A DNA stretch of 64,000 nucleotides, from contig JAOVFP010000024.1 in the NCBI GenBank assembly GCA_025738555.1, positions 1,446,991-1,510,990 of the forward strand, read 5' to 3'. This stretch comes from Cyathus striatus (Eukaryota; Basidiomycota; Agaricomycetes; Agaricales; Nidulariaceae). The translations under genes and the position numbers were made by a program. This document shows positions 1-12,507 of this stretch, piece after piece (the first letter of the stretch is position 1; the number at the start of each line of letters is the position of its first letter). The notes beneath the pieces are model-generated. The model was not told the origin of the DNA and ran no database searches. It worked only from the letters and a program-made list of their open reading frames with translations.

Positions 1-179
1 TTGCCAGTGTGCCAAGTCATCATGTGACTTTGATCATCAGTTACATCTGGCTGTGAAAACAATTTTCAGTCTTGTTTCATCTCTGTTCTTTGTTTCTTCC
101 CTTTCCCTCTACTTACCTGTCTGTTCTGTCATGTCTTCTTCCCTCATTAATGTTTACATAGAGGAGCACTTTATGATCC
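1..179. other. No recognisable gene
   Basis: AT-rich, CpG-poor sequence with no recognisable coding or RNA feature. It leads directly into the first GGAGTCC-type repeat array and is probably old repeat-derived DNA. Confidence 0.4.
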
Positions 180-480
180 CCCACATGTTTACATGGAGTC
201 CATGTGGACTCCGTGTAATTTTCCAGGAGCCTATGTGGAGTCCACATAGACATTGGGAGACTCTATGTGGAGTGAACATGGAGCTTACATGGAGTACAAA
301 AGGATTAATACAGAGATAAGTCTGCATACAAACTCTACATAGACTCCATGTGGAATACAGGGAGTATCAGTGGACTCCAGGTATATTTTCCACATAAAGC
401 CCATGTATACTCCATGTAAAGTCCACGTAATCCTTGTGTACTCCATGTAATCTCTGTTCACTCCTTGTACACCACTAAAG
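180..480. repeat. GGAGTCC/GGACTCC hairpin-repeat array A
   Basis: A degenerate array in which short units such as TGGACTCCATGTGGAGT recur in both orientations. GGAGTCC and GGACTCC are reverse complements, so the array can form many local hairpins. The same family recurs at 10,230-10,570 and, with an AGGTxxAGTCCAG flavour, at 11,400-12,150. No coding potential is convincing across it. CpG is almost absent. It resembles a dispersed minisatellite associated with transposons rather than a gene. Confidence 0.7.
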
Positions 481-526
481 TAAACCATTCTTTACTTTAT
501 TATAGTAAAAATAATACAATTAATAT

Positions 527-615
527 AAAATGTCCCCAATGGGAATTGAACTACTGACATAGCACATTAACTTACCAAAGCATGGTGCAACTTACCATTA
601 CACCAACTCAGCTTG
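527..615 (-). repeat. tRNA-like sequence, possible SINE head
   Basis: Read on the minus strand this stretch contains an A-box-like block (TGGTGTAATGGTAAG) and, about 50 nt later, a B-box-like block (AGTTCAATTCCCA) followed by TTGGGGACA. The order and spacing suggest a degenerate tRNA or a tRNA-derived SINE head. I could not pair a full 7-bp acceptor stem, and the B box lacks the canonical GGTTCGA core, so it is not called as a functional tRNA. A scrap of the same sequence (ACTGACATAG) also follows the repeat array at 10,230-10,570, which favours a repeat family. Confidence 0.4.
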
Positions 616-1252
616 TAGTTTGTACAGCACAAACTCCACAAGACCAGTGGGCACATTTGGTGGTACCTGGCTGTCAGCAACAAAATGTATGTGCTGTCAA
701 TGTTGACAATGAACATATTACTCTCCCTCTTCCCTCTTCCCTCTTCCCTTCTTCAGCTCTCCCCTCCTTACTGCTCTCAAGCTTCATGCTCACAATGATG
801 AATGACAAATGTTGTTTTGTTCTCTCCCTCCATCTGTTCCCTCTCCTCCCCTCATGATGAAGACAACCACCATGCCATGCCATCCCTCTCCCCACTGCTT
901 CTTCCACCCTGTCATCAGTACCATGTAGGGTGTCACCTCCAAGACACTCTCAAAGCATATGTTAAAGCTAGGTATGTTAGTTCCTCCCCTATCTAGAGTC
1001 TCCTGCTAACTCACATTCCACAGCATTGTCTATGAATTGTAGATGTGTCAGCAGCCAGCCCCCTCTCCTCCATGCCCCCTGCATCATGATGATGACGATG
1101 CCCTGTCATCCCCCCCCCCTCTTCCTGTGATATGACAACCACAATGTCACTTGCAAGAACAGCATTAATGCCATGTCATCAATGCTCCCTCACTCCCTCC
1201 CCTCTCATCTTGCATGTGATGAAGATGTCTTGTCACATCCCTCCCATAAGTG
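616..1252. other. CT-rich non-coding stretch
   Basis: Pyrimidine-rich sequence with many CCCTCTTCC and CATGATGA-type runs. Similar composition resumes at 4,252, after the foldback element, so 616-1,252 and 4,252-5,290 look like one tract split by that insertion. I recognise no protein in any frame. Confidence 0.45.
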
Positions 1253-1265
1253 TCAGCTAAAATTT

Positions 1266-1320
1266 TCAAAAATTGTTAGGCTTAATTGATTGCCTCAATC
1301 AATTAAGCCTAGCAATTTTT
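1266..1320. repeat. Terminal hairpin of foldback element, left
   Basis: A near-perfect palindrome of about 26-bp stem with a 3-nt loop. One half contains AGGCTTAATTGATTG and the other CAATCAATTAAGCCT, with a single T/C mismatch in the stem. It lies just inside the element terminus and is mirrored at the other end. Confidence 0.85.
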
Positions 1321-1332
1321 GAGTGCCTATTT

Positions 1333-1690
1333 TGTATGGGTAGTGATCATAAACAATCATTGATTCATTATAATTTAATACTATTGTAGGATCTTTTAGA
1401 TGATCATAAACAATTATTTATTTGTTCTGATTGAATACTACTATTGTATTAATGTTTTAGGTGATCATAAACAATCATTTATTTGTTCTAATTGAATACT
1501 AATACTATATGAATGAGTTAGGTGATCATAAACAATCATTAATTGTGTGGAATTGAATACTAATACTATATGAATGGTTTAGATGATCATAAACAATCAT
1601 TGATTGATTGATTTTGAATATTACAATTATATAGATGTAGTAAATGATTGATTAGTACTAATTGGATATTGCTATTGTATCAATGTGTCA
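1333..1690. repeat. Subterminal ~60-bp tandem repeats of foldback element
   Basis: Five full and one partial unit, each starting with GATGATCATAAACAATCATT or a close variant and spaced about 60 bp. Units share an internal TGAATACTA(A)TACTAT block. The mirror-image set lies at about 3,830-4,165 in the right arm. Such subterminal arrays are common transposase-binding regions in other families; that role is inferred here. Confidence 0.8.
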
Positions 1691-2240
1691 TGTTGTTCCT
1701 TGTGTCACATATGTCACATATTTCCCGCACTTCACACATTTCCCTGTCACACATTGTCCAAGCATCACATTTGTCACATTCTTTCCGTGCTTCACATTTG
1801 TCACGTACTTTATGTGTGTCATGCTCATCACACATATTCCTGCACTTCGTATTTGTCATATATTTCCCACATGTCATGTTCGTCACATATATTCCTGTGC
1901 CTCATGTTTTTCCTGTGCATCAGATGTATCATGTACTTCATGCACACTATGTTCGTCACCTATATTCCTGTGCATCACATTCATCACACATTACCTACAT
2001 GTTACATTTGTCACAATTTTCATGTGCATCACATCTGTCACAATTATCCCACACTACGCATATATCACACTTATCACACTTTAGCACATTTGTCATGCTT
2101 TGCATATGTGTCATGCATCATGTTTGTCATGTTCTTTATGAGTGTTACACTTTTATGCATGTCACACATTTCATGCTCGTCACACATGCCACATCTTTGA
2201 GGCATGTCACACTGTGATGATCTGCATGCATGTCATATTT
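1690..2240. repeat. Degenerate GTCACAT-type minisatellite, left arm
   Basis: Short variable units built on CATGTCACATnTTTC and TTCCTGTGCATCACAT repeat throughout. All three forward frames stay open for long stretches because of the repeat composition, giving artificial His/Ser/Cys-rich translations. The same array lies inverted at about 3,300-3,800. Confidence 0.75.
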
Positions 2241-4181
2241 TTAAAGTGCATAGCAACTTTTTCACAAATATCATGCTTTTCAATCACATTAGATTTTTCT
2301 GTCTCTAGTACTATTCAAGTTGTCATGAGAGTGGAATAAGTATTTTATAGTATAGAGTGAATTATATACACAGAGGAAACAATATGTACTTGTAGAATTG
2401 GAGATTGTAAGATGGAAAATGTGGTAGTAATAAGAAACTAGAATGAAAATGTTCAGTGTATATGTAGTAGAAGTCTTACCCCAATGACAGAGCATGAGCA
2501 ATTTGGAAATTGGATGATATGATGTTTAATAATCAGGACTAGAGATGTAATGAAGTGACAAAGTAAAAACTATAATGGATATGAGAGATAATGAGGTCAT
2601 TATGATAAAAATGAATATTTTGGAAATATTTAACAACTGAACAGAAAAGGACATATACTGAAAGAGTACCATGCATTAACATAATAGTATTTCTCTCAAA
2701 TTACTATATACATATAAAGAACACTACTATGAGATGAAGTTGCAAAAAGAATTATGTGTGTAGCTAGTGTGGTTGAGGCAGGAGGTCGATTGGATGCCCT
2801 GTTTGTAACACATTGTGATTATGTAACAACTAGGGGTGGATGACTGTACTTGATTTTCTATACTTTAGTTTAGTGTCAACTACATCATTGCCTTTTTTTC
2901 TTCTTGTTCTCTTTTCTGAAGAACTACTTTGTCTTTTCTCCTTTCTTGCCTAAGAAAAACTTACTATCATTTTTCTATAGTCATGTGGAGTATTGTCATA
3001 CAGGGTCTGAATCAATGACTGGCTTGTCAATACAAGAGGCTGAATTACACTGCTAAGTAATGAGATATGAGTTAAATATGGCATTACTAAGTGCTTTGAT
3101 TCCTTGGATATGAAGTGTACAGAACATTTTTCATTATAGACCTGTTGGAACCCCATCAACATGTCACAATCATGATACATATGCAAGCATGATGTACTTG
3201 AAATGTATTACACATCTCAAAAATGTGACATAAGTAACACTATGATGTGTGTGAAAGCATGATGAAAGCTTCAAAGACATAATGAATATAATGCATGTGC
3301 AAACCATAAGAAATAGATGTGACTTATGTGATGAGCATGAAAAGCATGACAAATAGATGTGAGATATGTGACATTCATAAAAGCATAACACTCATAAAGA
3401 ATGTGACAAACATGATACATGACAAATGTGCTAAAGTGTGATAAGTGTGATATATGTGTAGTGTGGGATAATTGTGACAGATGTGATGCACATGAAAATT
3501 GTGACAAATGTAACATGTGGGTAATGTGTGATGAATGTGATGCACAGGAATATAGGTGACGAACATGGCATGCATGAAGTACATGATACATCTGATGTAC
3601 AGGAAAAACATGAGGCACAGGAATATATGTGACGAACATGACATGTGGGAAATATATGACAAATACGAAGTGCAGGAATATGTGTGATGAGCATGACACA
3701 CATAAAGTACGTGACAAATGTGAAGCACAGAAAGAATGTGACAAATGTGATGCTTGGACAATGTGTGACAGGGAAATGTGTGAAGTGCGGCATATGTGAC
3801 ACAAGGAACAACATGACACATTGATACAATAGCAATATCCAATTAGTACTAATCAATCATTTACTACATCTATATAATTGTAATATTCAAAATCAATCAA
3901 TCAATGATTGTTTATGATCATCTAAACCATTCATATAGTATTAGTATTCAATTCCACACAATTAATGATTGTTTATGATCACCTAACTCATTCATATAGT
4001 ATTAGTATTCAATTAGAACAAATAAATGATTGTTTATGATCACCTAAAACATTAATACAATAGTAGTATTCAATCAGAACAAATAAATAATTGTTTATGA
4101 TCATCTAAAAGATCCTACAATAGTATTAAATTATAATGAATCAATGATTGTTTATGATCACTACCCATACAAAATAGGCAC

Positions 4182-4236
4182 TCAAAAATTGCTAGGCTTA
4201 ATTGATTGAGGCAATCAATTAAGCCTAACAATTTTT
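4182..4236. repeat. Terminal hairpin of foldback element, right
   Basis: Inverted counterpart of the left terminal hairpin, with the same stem (AGGCTTAATTGATTG pairing with CAATCAATTAAGCCT) and the same 3-nt loop. It is followed directly by the element end at 4,251. Confidence 0.85.
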
Positions 4237-4255
4237 GAAAATTTTAGCTGATACC

Positions 4256-4345
4256 ACTCCCTCCTTCTCCCCCTCTCTCTCCTTCCCCCCCCCTCTCTCT
4301 CTCTCTCCCCCCCCCTCTCTCTCTCTCTCCCCCCCTCTCTGTGAG
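4256..4345. repeat. (CT)n / poly-C low-complexity tract
   Basis: Alternating CTCTCTCT and CCCCCCCCC runs directly outside the right end of the foldback element. The long purine-rich reading frames on the minus strand are artefacts of this tract. Confidence 0.85.
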
Positions 4346-5539
4346 AAGTAACAAAGGATAAAGAGGGTGTTGAGAGGGAATAGAGAATAATGAAGGGAAA
4401 GGAGGGTAATAGTGGAGCAAGAACTCAAACACAAACACAGACACAGACACAGATGGGGAGGAAACTTGTTTACAACTACCAAGTTACAGAGTGTTTATAT
4501 ACTGAGTAAGTCTACCAAAGTCCAACCAAAGTCCTGTAACTAAGGTAACTGACAGCTGTCAATCTGTCAATCACAAATCTGTCAATCAAGTATCTGTCAA
4601 TCACAGATCTGTCAAGTATGACAGGTGACAAGTGACAGCTGTCAAGGAAGCTGTGCAACCCAGAATATCTAACACTCTCTCCTCTTGCTCTTTGTTCCTT
4701 GTCTTGCAAATGACGAGGGCAAGCATCTTCTCATCCCTCATCTCACAAGTGACAGGAGGAATGTCTTCTTCCGCCCTTGCCTCTCTCATCCGAGACGTCA
4801 ATGCCACACCAACTCTTCCTCATCCCCCTTCTTGTTCTAGCCATGTCACCTATGCACTGTCACCAGGTAAGCCCCCCCCAGCTCCATCTTCATCCTCACT
4901 AATGTCCACCACTTCTATCCCCACAGCATCATCAACATAGGACCCACTACCTCACCCACCCCAATTCAACATCCCCCCCCATCAAGCCAGTCTCACCCAT
5001 ATCAGCCCCTTTTCCCTCCTACTCCCTGCATCACAGAAACAACAACACCACTGACAAGAATGTCATTGATGGTACAACATCCAGCCCTCTCTTTCCCCTC
5101 CCCCCCTGCATCATGATAGGATGACGACGCCTGCCATGTTGGCAACATCATACAGCCCCCTTCCCTAGGTGATGACAATGGCAATGATTCTATCACCTTC
5201 ACAATATTGTCAATGCCACGTCAACCATCACTACCTGCGTCTCCCACCTCTCTCACCTCCTCCAGCTCACCCTTGGATCTTGGTAAGTAATATTTTTTGA
5301 TAACTTTTTACAACTACAATAGCCCCCAAATCTTCCAAACAACAACAAAAATCCACAAAGTTAGATATTACTAAATTTCGCTTATTTTAAGATTAATATT
5401 TCTAATTAACTATTTAAAAATTCTTCTAAGCCTGCTGTTGAAACTGACAAAGATACTATTAATAAACCAATTTCAAAACAATAAACAAAGTAAGATCTTT
5501 CATATGAATTATATACAAAGCTAATTATCATGTCATAGA
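4346..5539. other. Gene-poor stretch with small tandem repeats
   Basis: Contains CACAGA repeats (about 4,430-4,452), tandem ATCTGTCAATC units (about 4,555-4,620), and pyrimidine-rich sequence like that at 616-1,252. The part after about 5,290 may hold degraded 5' exons of the downstream element gene, but I cannot fix an exon there. Confidence 0.4.
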
Positions 5540-7642
5540 AATTCCAACAAACCTTTGGTTGAGCCAGAGGAGTCTAAGTCTAAGACAAAAAACCCCAGGT
5601 AAGTATTAATATTAATAGTATAATTTTTTATTTATATTACTTTATATTTAGAAAAACAAGCACTCATCACATTCAAGAAGATATTAAGGAAGATGCTAAA
5701 GGTGCCCCTGAGAAATTGACAAAAGCTGCAAAAATTCTTGAAATTGAAGGTGATGCTGTAGCCCCTCCACTTATTATTCAGGCCTCAGCTTCAACTTTGC
5801 CACCTCAGCCCATGAGAGTTATTTCCTCTGATATTGAGGATGAGTTGAATACAGAACAAGCTGAGCTGATAGTACAAAAGAACATGGAATCTGGGTCTAA
5901 AGCTGAAATTGGGACTAAAGCTGGATCTGAGTTTAAGGATGAAACTGGTTCTAAAGCTGAAACTGGGTCTAATATTAAGCATGGGCTAGATGCTGATTTA
6001 GTTGACTTGAACAAACAGAAGGATGTTGAAACAGAAATAGCAAACAAAATGCAAGTTGACACCCAGACTGAAATAGGAGGGTCAAATATGAATGCTGGTG
6101 AACTTGATGAGGAGACTGATAAAGAGGAATATGAAAAGAGAGCTGAGAGTGAAATAGATGATCATTCAGATGAAGAGAGTGAAAAAGAGAAAAGTGCAGA
6201 GAATGTAAATGAGAATGATACATTTGAGATGAAAGATAACAATAAAGATGGCAGTGAAGAGATGAGTAGTGAGGATGAAGAAGAAGAAGATAATGATGAG
6301 AATGAGAATTTTGAGAATACTACTCCTAAGAAAGCAAAAGTCAGTACAAAGAGATATTGAGATTCTACCTCAGAAAGTTATACAGGCAGCTCTATTAGTA
6401 GAGTTACTAAGAGTAGTTGCAGATCTACATCTCATAACTCTGCTGCAACAGTTCCACCTGATAGCCCTTCTCCAATTGAGCTTGAAGGTGCTTCTAGAAC
6501 TCATGGTGGATTTTCTAGAGGAAGAGCTTTTGGAAATATGTTTAACTCTGCTGATTTTGATAATACCAATAATGCATTGATGCATATTGAGGAATCTGAT
6601 TCAGGCCCTGTAATGGGAAGAGTTATAATATACTCTGATCATTCTAAGCAAAGCCCACCATTTGTTGTTACACAGCCACTTGGCACTAAGCTGGGAGATA
6701 TTCTTCACAATATATGTGTAGAATATGAGTATACTGCTATTCAATGTGAGTTAGTTACAATATATAATATACTAATAACTAATATTTGTATAGCTTGTTT
6801 TATCTATATTCAAGATAATAATATGTAGGTACTTAAGGGAAAATACCACAAAGCTTTGGAGAAAAATGAGACTGTTCCTTGGATTAAAGATGAGAAGGGG
6901 AAGTATTCTATTTCTTTGTCAGCTGTAAGTTTCATATTATAACTTCTATAGCATTGCTTCTGAACTCTATAACCAGGAGAGTATTTCTGAAATGGTTCCA
7001 GCACTGCCTGTAACTTTAGGTGGTGGTACTACATCTCAACACATGAAGCCATCTGGATCAACTGCTGTGTCTTATCCATTTGATTTAGACTCTGTTCAAT
7101 ACAAGATAGCTTAAGCATTCAATGTCTCTAAGGGACTCTGTGAAAGAAATGTAAAGAAAGATATTTGAATTTCTTATCAGAAATACTTGGCTATTCATGA
7201 CATTTTTGCAAAGTTTCCTGCAATGATAGCCAATAACATTTGGAAGGAGAAAAGACCTTCTAATGATAATATCATTGAGGTTTTTATGTCAAAGTCAATA
7301 TACTATTTCTATTATAGTAACCCATTTTCTATGGTGCCCCAGATTCCTGGATTGGATAAATAGCTCAAAGGAGATTCAGATGCACCACACACTGGTGAAG
7401 TTTGGGGTCATGGAGTAAAGCCCAGCTTGGACAACTTGAAGAAGTTGTTGAATAATATTAAGAGTGATCATTCCTCCAGTGCAAATGCAGAGAGTGAAGA
7501 TGAGGAAGGATCTCATAAGAAAAAGAATGATAAAGGAAAAGGGAAGGCAAAAAGGAAGGAGAAGGAATTGGGAAAGGGAAAGGGTAAAGATAAAGAAGTG
7601 GAGGTTAAGTCTAAGGGGAAGAAGAAGAAAACTAACTTGTGA
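5540..7642 (+). pseudogene. Decayed element-borne gene: acidic N-region, Lys-rich tail
   Basis: Several frame-compatible open blocks separated by introns and nonsense codons. The first (about 5,650-6,360) is a Glu/Asp/Ser-rich acidic region with repeated GSKAE(T/I)G-type units. The middle block (6,361-7,370) contains a folded-looking region with motifs VMGRVIIYSDHS and FAKFPAMIANNIWKEKRPS. The end (7,427-7,642) is a Lys/Gly-rich basic tail (KGKGKAKRKEKELGKGKGK). In-frame stops at 6,358 (TGA), about 7,111 (TAA), about 7,166 (TGA) and about 7,362 (TAG) each fit one C-to-T change from CGA, CAA or CAG. The middle region resembles proteins of unknown function repeated in mushroom genomes, from general memory and not verified. 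It sits directly upstream of, and in the same orientation as, the KDZ-type transposase, so it may be the element's second gene. Function unknown. Confidence 0.55.
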
Positions 7643-7847
7643 GTATAGTGCTTTATGTGAAATAGTGTTTGTATATACATGAAACAAACAATTGATGTGT
7701 TGTTGATGTATTAATGCTAATCTTTTCCAATTGATTTCTTAAATTATATAACTCTGGTCCTTCTACTGACAATTATGACTAACAGGAACATCTGGAAGAT
7801 ATTAAGCAATTTGTATCTTCATTGGGTTATTTCCTGCAGTTTCAGCA

Positions 7848-10069
7848 ATGCAAGATCCATTTCCATCAGTGAAATTTTCTATATTTGCACAATTTATTGA
7901 AGACAACTTCAGTTCAGAAATTAACTTGAATACAGTTATATTACTGCTATTAACATTAACCAACAATACTGATTTATTAAACTTACATGCAAGACAACAA
8001 AATCCATCACTACAAGATGAACATGCACAAGTTCATACTAGTTGGATGAATGCATTAAGTAGAGCACTTTATGAAAAATTAAATGAAGATATTTACAAGT
8101 TGTTCACTTCAAATAAAAATACTGAAGTAGATGAAGAAACATGTATTGCAGAAGTTGAAGATGAATGCATTTTCAAAGATATTGAAATTAGATCCATATG
8201 ATGAGCATGGAAGATTTACTGAGTGGCTTAAACTAATATCTCACTCTGTCATTGAGCCAATCTTTTTAATTTGCCCTGCATGTGCAGAATGTAATAATTG
8301 CAATTGTTATAGAAGGTTATTAAGTCAGAAGTCTCAGTCTCATGATATTCCACATGTTTCATTGATCAAAGACAGTAAACAATATCTGAATTCTCATGTT
8401 CTTAGTGGCAAATGTAGTTGTTGCAAAGCAATTTATTATGCAGACCATAAAAGTGTAATTAATCCATTTAATTCTGCACAGCAGGACAGAATATACTTAA
8501 ATCTGGCAAAGTACCTTAAAGTGGGAAAACAAGTTTGGGTTGATCATACATTTTCATCTGCTGTTGTAAATGCAATATACAGCTTTCATGCATCTGCATC
8601 TGCATTTTCAGAATTTTGGAATACAACATTTATTATAAATAAGGAAGGATCCAAGGCAATTTCATGCTGGCAAGCTTGGCAAGCATTTGTACAGGAATCT
8701 ATTTGACAAGTTGCCTTGGGTTCTAATACTGTTTTGAAAATAGCTGATGGAACAAAAATTGATGATGTAACTAGACATGCCTTTACACATTTGGGAGAAG
8801 AAGGTATTGTATGAAGTGCAGAAAATCACCACTGCAGTGAATGTACACAGAGATACAAAGCTAATGCCAATATAATTACACCTGATGATCCAGCTGCAGT
8901 AGCACAAGTAGATGAAAACCAAAACATACCTGCATTAACAGATAGAGATGCAGATAGAACAGCTAGAGATACTGCTGAAGCAAGATATAATGCTCAAAAT
9001 GCAATGAATGTTGATCCAAGTCCAAATGAGAGCTTAAATGAGAATTCAGCACTTGTAAATATGGTTGTTGTAGATGGCATTGTTATGGGACCTGCTCATT
9101 GTGCCATAGAGAACTGTACTCAAGATCTAGTCAATGCAAGACAAGGTGTTTTCTGTGCTATGCATGAAGTACTACACAAAAATTTATGCAGAGTAAATGG
9201 CTGCAATAAAAATCTAGTTCAAAATACAAAGGCATGTGAAGAGCACCAGCAAAAGTGGCAATCACATTTCACAAGATTTGGCAGACAGTCATTACTTGGT
9301 GTCCAAAGAATATTACAGTATACTCAGAAAGAATGACTCCCATGGTTACCTCAGATCAATAGACAAGTTCAACCACATGATATTATGAGCTCCAGGGAGG
9401 AAAAGAAAAAAAAGGACTACTTTTCTCCATCACAGTTTTATTGTGTTGAAACAATCTGTGCACCATGTGGTGTAGTCCTTGCTTGGGCAAAGTTTGATAA
9501 GTCTGAGTCTATGGATCAAATATTTGAATTTTTAGAAAAAGTATTTCCAACAGAGGATGTCCAGCCAAGTTATGTATGCATAGATAAAGCCTGTGTTCTT
9601 CTCAAAAGTGCAGCTACAAATGGGAAATGGATAGAGTGGAAAAATACAACATGATTTGTTGTTGACTCTTATCATTATATTAATTATAGCGTGACTGATT
9701 ATATATGTCGTAAATGGTGTAACCCAGCACCATTAAATGGATCTGCTCCAAATCTAGTTGTGGTTGAACATGATGTGAATGGTGTTCCACATTACAAATG
9801 TGCATTTAATACACAAGTTAGTTTTATATTCTTATAATTGTATAACTATTACTAATTAGTAACATAAGGCATGTGAGCAATTAAATGCATGGATAAGCAG
9901 CTTCCAAACAATGTTGAACAGAATGACATTATCTAATTTTAACTGGACCATGCACACACTATTGTTTTTACACACACAAAGGGTTATAAAGAGGCAACAA
10001 AAGAAAGATCAAGTGGTAGAAGAAGATGACAATGAGGAAATAGGAATTGATATAGAGAGGGATGACTAA
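7848..10069 (+). pseudogene. KDZ-type transposase with CxC5/CxC6 cysteine clusters, decayed
   Basis: The N-terminal block begins MQDPFPSVKFSIFAQF. A cysteine cluster follows (about 8,270-8,435: CPACAECNNCNC, then CSCCKAIYYADH), the CxC5-like motif. At about 9,070-9,290 a CxC6-like cluster reads VVVDGIVMGPAHCA, then FCAMHE, CRVNGCNKN and ACEEHQ. The catalytic core (9,385-10,060) contains YCVETICAPCGVV, CIDKACVLL, VDSYHY and ACEQLNAW, giving plausible D, D and E residues. Arrangement and motifs match transposases of the Kyakuja-Dileera-Zisupton group in basidiomycetes. It is inactive: a frameshift lies near 8,200 and TGA stops near 8,704, 8,812, 9,334 and 9,652 each replace a probable CGA arginine codon. 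A short intron lies near 9,820-9,868. Element termini were not found. Confidence 0.8.
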
Positions 10070-10229
10070 TACACCAAGTGCTGCTAAGTAGTATAGGTTA
10101 GTACAATATTTGTTGTTCATTTTCAATATATGTGTTTGATGCTAGTTGTATCATTAAAATTCATGTATAAGATAGACAACTCCATGTAAATTTTATGTTG
10201 ATTCTATATAAGGCTTATACATATCAGAC

Positions 10230-10570
10230 ATCATGAACTGTTCATAAAGTTCACTAGACTCCATGTGTACTCCATGTGGAGTATACATAAACCTCTACAA
10301 TGTTCTTCACATATGAATGAGGAGCGTATGTGGACTTTTATTACTACATGTGGACTCCATGTGGGTGCAATGTGGAGTAAATATGAATTTTAATCTATGT
10401 GTAAAGTTCATATATACTCCACATGGACTCCATATGGAACTATGTAGACTCCACAAGGAGTTTACATGGAATTTATGGACTCAATGTGGACTTTACATGG
10501 ACTCCACATGGACTCCATATAGAATTTAAGGAGGCTACTGGAGGCTACATGGAGTCCATGTATACCTGTT
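10230..10570. repeat. GGAGTCC/GGACTCC hairpin-repeat array B
   Basis: Same family as array A: ACTCCATGTGTACTCCATGT, CATGGACTCCATATGG and related units in both orientations, CpG-free. It starts about 160 bp after the KDZ-type gene stop. Arrays A and B lie on either side of the foldback and KDZ elements, so they could mark repeat-rich insertion targets or parts of a larger element. Confidence 0.65.
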
Positions 10571-11399
10571 GGGGAGTGTAAATTACTGACATAGAGAATC
10601 TTTGTCAATTTATTGCAAACATTTTCAAACCCTTCACTGTTGTAAATCTCCTTTCTGGTACTCATGAATACTTCTCACTCCTAGGTGTGCTGTAGGATCA
10701 TTGACAAACATTTTTATATAGACTGCAACATTATGGGTACTAGCTGAGTTATGCTTTTGAAAATATTGTATGTCACACCCCCTTATATTCTTTCTCTTGC
10801 TTACACCCCCACCAACTTTTAGTTCACTCATTTACAACTGGTATGTCAGAAGGGGGGAAGGATTGTTATTAATGGTGTGTGTCAAAGGGAAGGGCTGATT
10901 ATTTCTGTATGTTGCACTACTCCTTTTGCTTACACTTTCACTGACCAATAGCTTTATGCACACTTGCTCATTTTTGGTATGCCTGAAGGGACTGAAAGGT
11001 GGTTGGTAAGAGTGTATGTTAAATAGAAAGGCCAGGGTATATTAGTTAGTATACTTAGATATGTGTGTAGTATCATACAAAATATATATCCTTTTTTTAT
11101 TCTACTGGCTGCAATTGGATCTCCTGCAATAGTGACATTTTGGTTGCCTACATACATACAGTAGCTGCAATAGACAAGTAGTCTACATTTCTAAAGGCTC
11201 AATTACATGGAACTACCAAGCCATCACTTTGGCTATGTAGATCTATGTAGATCTATGAGAAGATGGTGTGAGTCTATATGGATCTACATAAAGGGGACTT
11301 TCCAATAAGAGATATGAATGCTATATAGCCTACATAGCTCTATATTACTATCTCTTTTATTTCTGATGCAGCACCATGCTAGTTTCCACTGGGCTTAGG
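10571..11399. other. No gene recognised
   Basis: AT-rich, CpG-poor sequence. A short run of TATGTAGATCTATGTAGATC units lies at about 11,230-11,300. Nothing coding is supported. Confidence 0.4.
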
Positions 11400-12150
11400 C
11401 ACTTGAGTTCAGTAGAGTTCAGGTAGAGTCTAGATAGAGTCCAGTTGCTTGAGTCCAGTAGACTCCAGGTGCAGTCCAGTTTCTATCTGGAGTCCACTTG
11501 GAGTCCATGTAGAGTCTATAATTTTCTCTATATAAAGTCCAAGTGAAGTCCAAGTACTGTACTGGAGTGTATGGAGGCAATGGACCTTCAAGTGTGATAT
11601 GATTTTGCAGGCACAACGCTGGCAACCGGGCTTAATTTTGCATTACAAATTTCCGAGTTGGCAACTAAAATTCGATTTTTCGCAATTTTTTTCGGATATT
11701 ATGTTCAAAACTAGCTTGTCACACTATCAGTGTTAGCAACCAGGCCTCCATTATGCATGACGAAGGGTGATTTTAGCAACGCAACCGGGTCAGCATTATG
11801 TGTGACAGTTGCCTCCATACACTCCAGTACAGTAGAGTCCAAGTGGAGTCCAGGTAAAGTTCAGTTTGTATTTGTTGTTATTTGTGTATAATAATAATCT
11901 TAAAGTGTCTAAAATAGTAGTTGCATATTACTTGAAGTTTAAATTGAGTCCAGATGATGTCTATCTGAAGTCTAGTTGACTAAGTCCAGTGGACTCCAGG
12001 TGTATTCCAGTTATTTCTGGACTCTACCTGATCTTTACCTGGAGTCCAGCTGAATCTATCTAAATCCTACAATTTTTCTATATATAAAGTCCAGGTGGAC
12101 TTCAGGTGGGCTCCACCTGATTCTGTGGGGCAGTGTAATGACCTCAGTAT
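11400..12150. repeat. AGTCCAGGTxxAGTCC repeat array C, split by a MITE
   Basis: Many GAGTCCAG, AGTCCAAGTG and GGACTCCAGGTG units, related to arrays A and B but with an AGG-T core. A 276-bp MITE is inserted into it at 11,557-11,832, so the array is older than that element. CpG-poor outside the MITE. Confidence 0.65.
11557..11832. mobile_element. 276-bp MITE with perfect 24-bp TIRs and TA duplication
   Basis: The ends are exact inverted repeats: the left begins CTGTACTGGAGTGTATGG and the right ends CCATACACTCCAGTACAG. Both flanks carry TA (11,555-11,556 and 11,833-11,834), as expected for Tc1/mariner-type transposition. The interior has three related GCAACCGGG/GCAACCAGG blocks and several CpGs, unlike its flanks, suggesting a recent insertion. 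No coding capacity. Confidence 0.85.
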
Positions 12151-12499
12151 GAGTGAAGTGAATGATCAGGAGTAAGTCAAGTTCAATTTAAGCTGAAGCT
12201 TGAGCTCTATAGCCCAAGTTCCTACTGTTTAAATACAAACTAGTTCATACTAATAATAAGTGAAAGTGAGTCATAATGCTGCACATTGACTGTGCATTGC
12301 TGTGGTGCAGTAAGAAGAAAGAAAACTAAGTATAGTGAAATGACTCGAAGTGAGTCATTATGAGTCAAAATCATGTAAGTAAAGTGTCATATGTTTGGTA
12401 TCAATGGTGATGCCAAACAAGTCAATGAAAAGAAAAGAAAATATATATAAATAGATAGGCTCAACAAAGCCCATCTCATGATATCATGTGGACCCTTCC
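12151..12499. other. No gene recognised
   Basis: AT-rich sequence with GAGTCA-type scraps. The last 40 bases (12,467-12,507) form one half of an imperfect palindrome whose other half lies beyond the hAT insertion, at about 16,931-16,961. Confidence 0.35.
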
Positions 12500-12507
12500 A
12501 TATGTGG
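12500..12507. repeat. hAT copy 1 target-site duplication, left
   Basis: ATATGTGG directly outside the element end. It is repeated exactly at 16,923-16,930. An 8-bp duplication is the hAT hallmark. Confidence 0.95.

Larger units (their letters stand above)
1253..4251. mobile_element. Foldback-type element with long inverted-repeat arms
   Basis: The left arm (1,253 to about 2,160) reads again, inverted, at about 3,375-4,251. The copies are nearly identical apart from small indels: about 12 nt near 1,711 and about 19 nt near 2,105 are missing in the right arm. Both ends start TCAGCTAAAATTTTCAAAAA. Each terminus carries a long hairpin (1,266-1,320 and 4,182-4,236), then a block of about 60-bp tandem repeats, then degenerate GTCACAT-type repeats. 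The spacer of about 1.2 kb has no recognisable transposase. The structure (long modular arms, subterminal tandem repeats, no coding capacity) is that of a foldback or large non-autonomous TIR element. No clear target-site duplication is visible. A large assembly palindrome is the alternative, but the spacer and unique flanks argue against that. Confidence 0.8.
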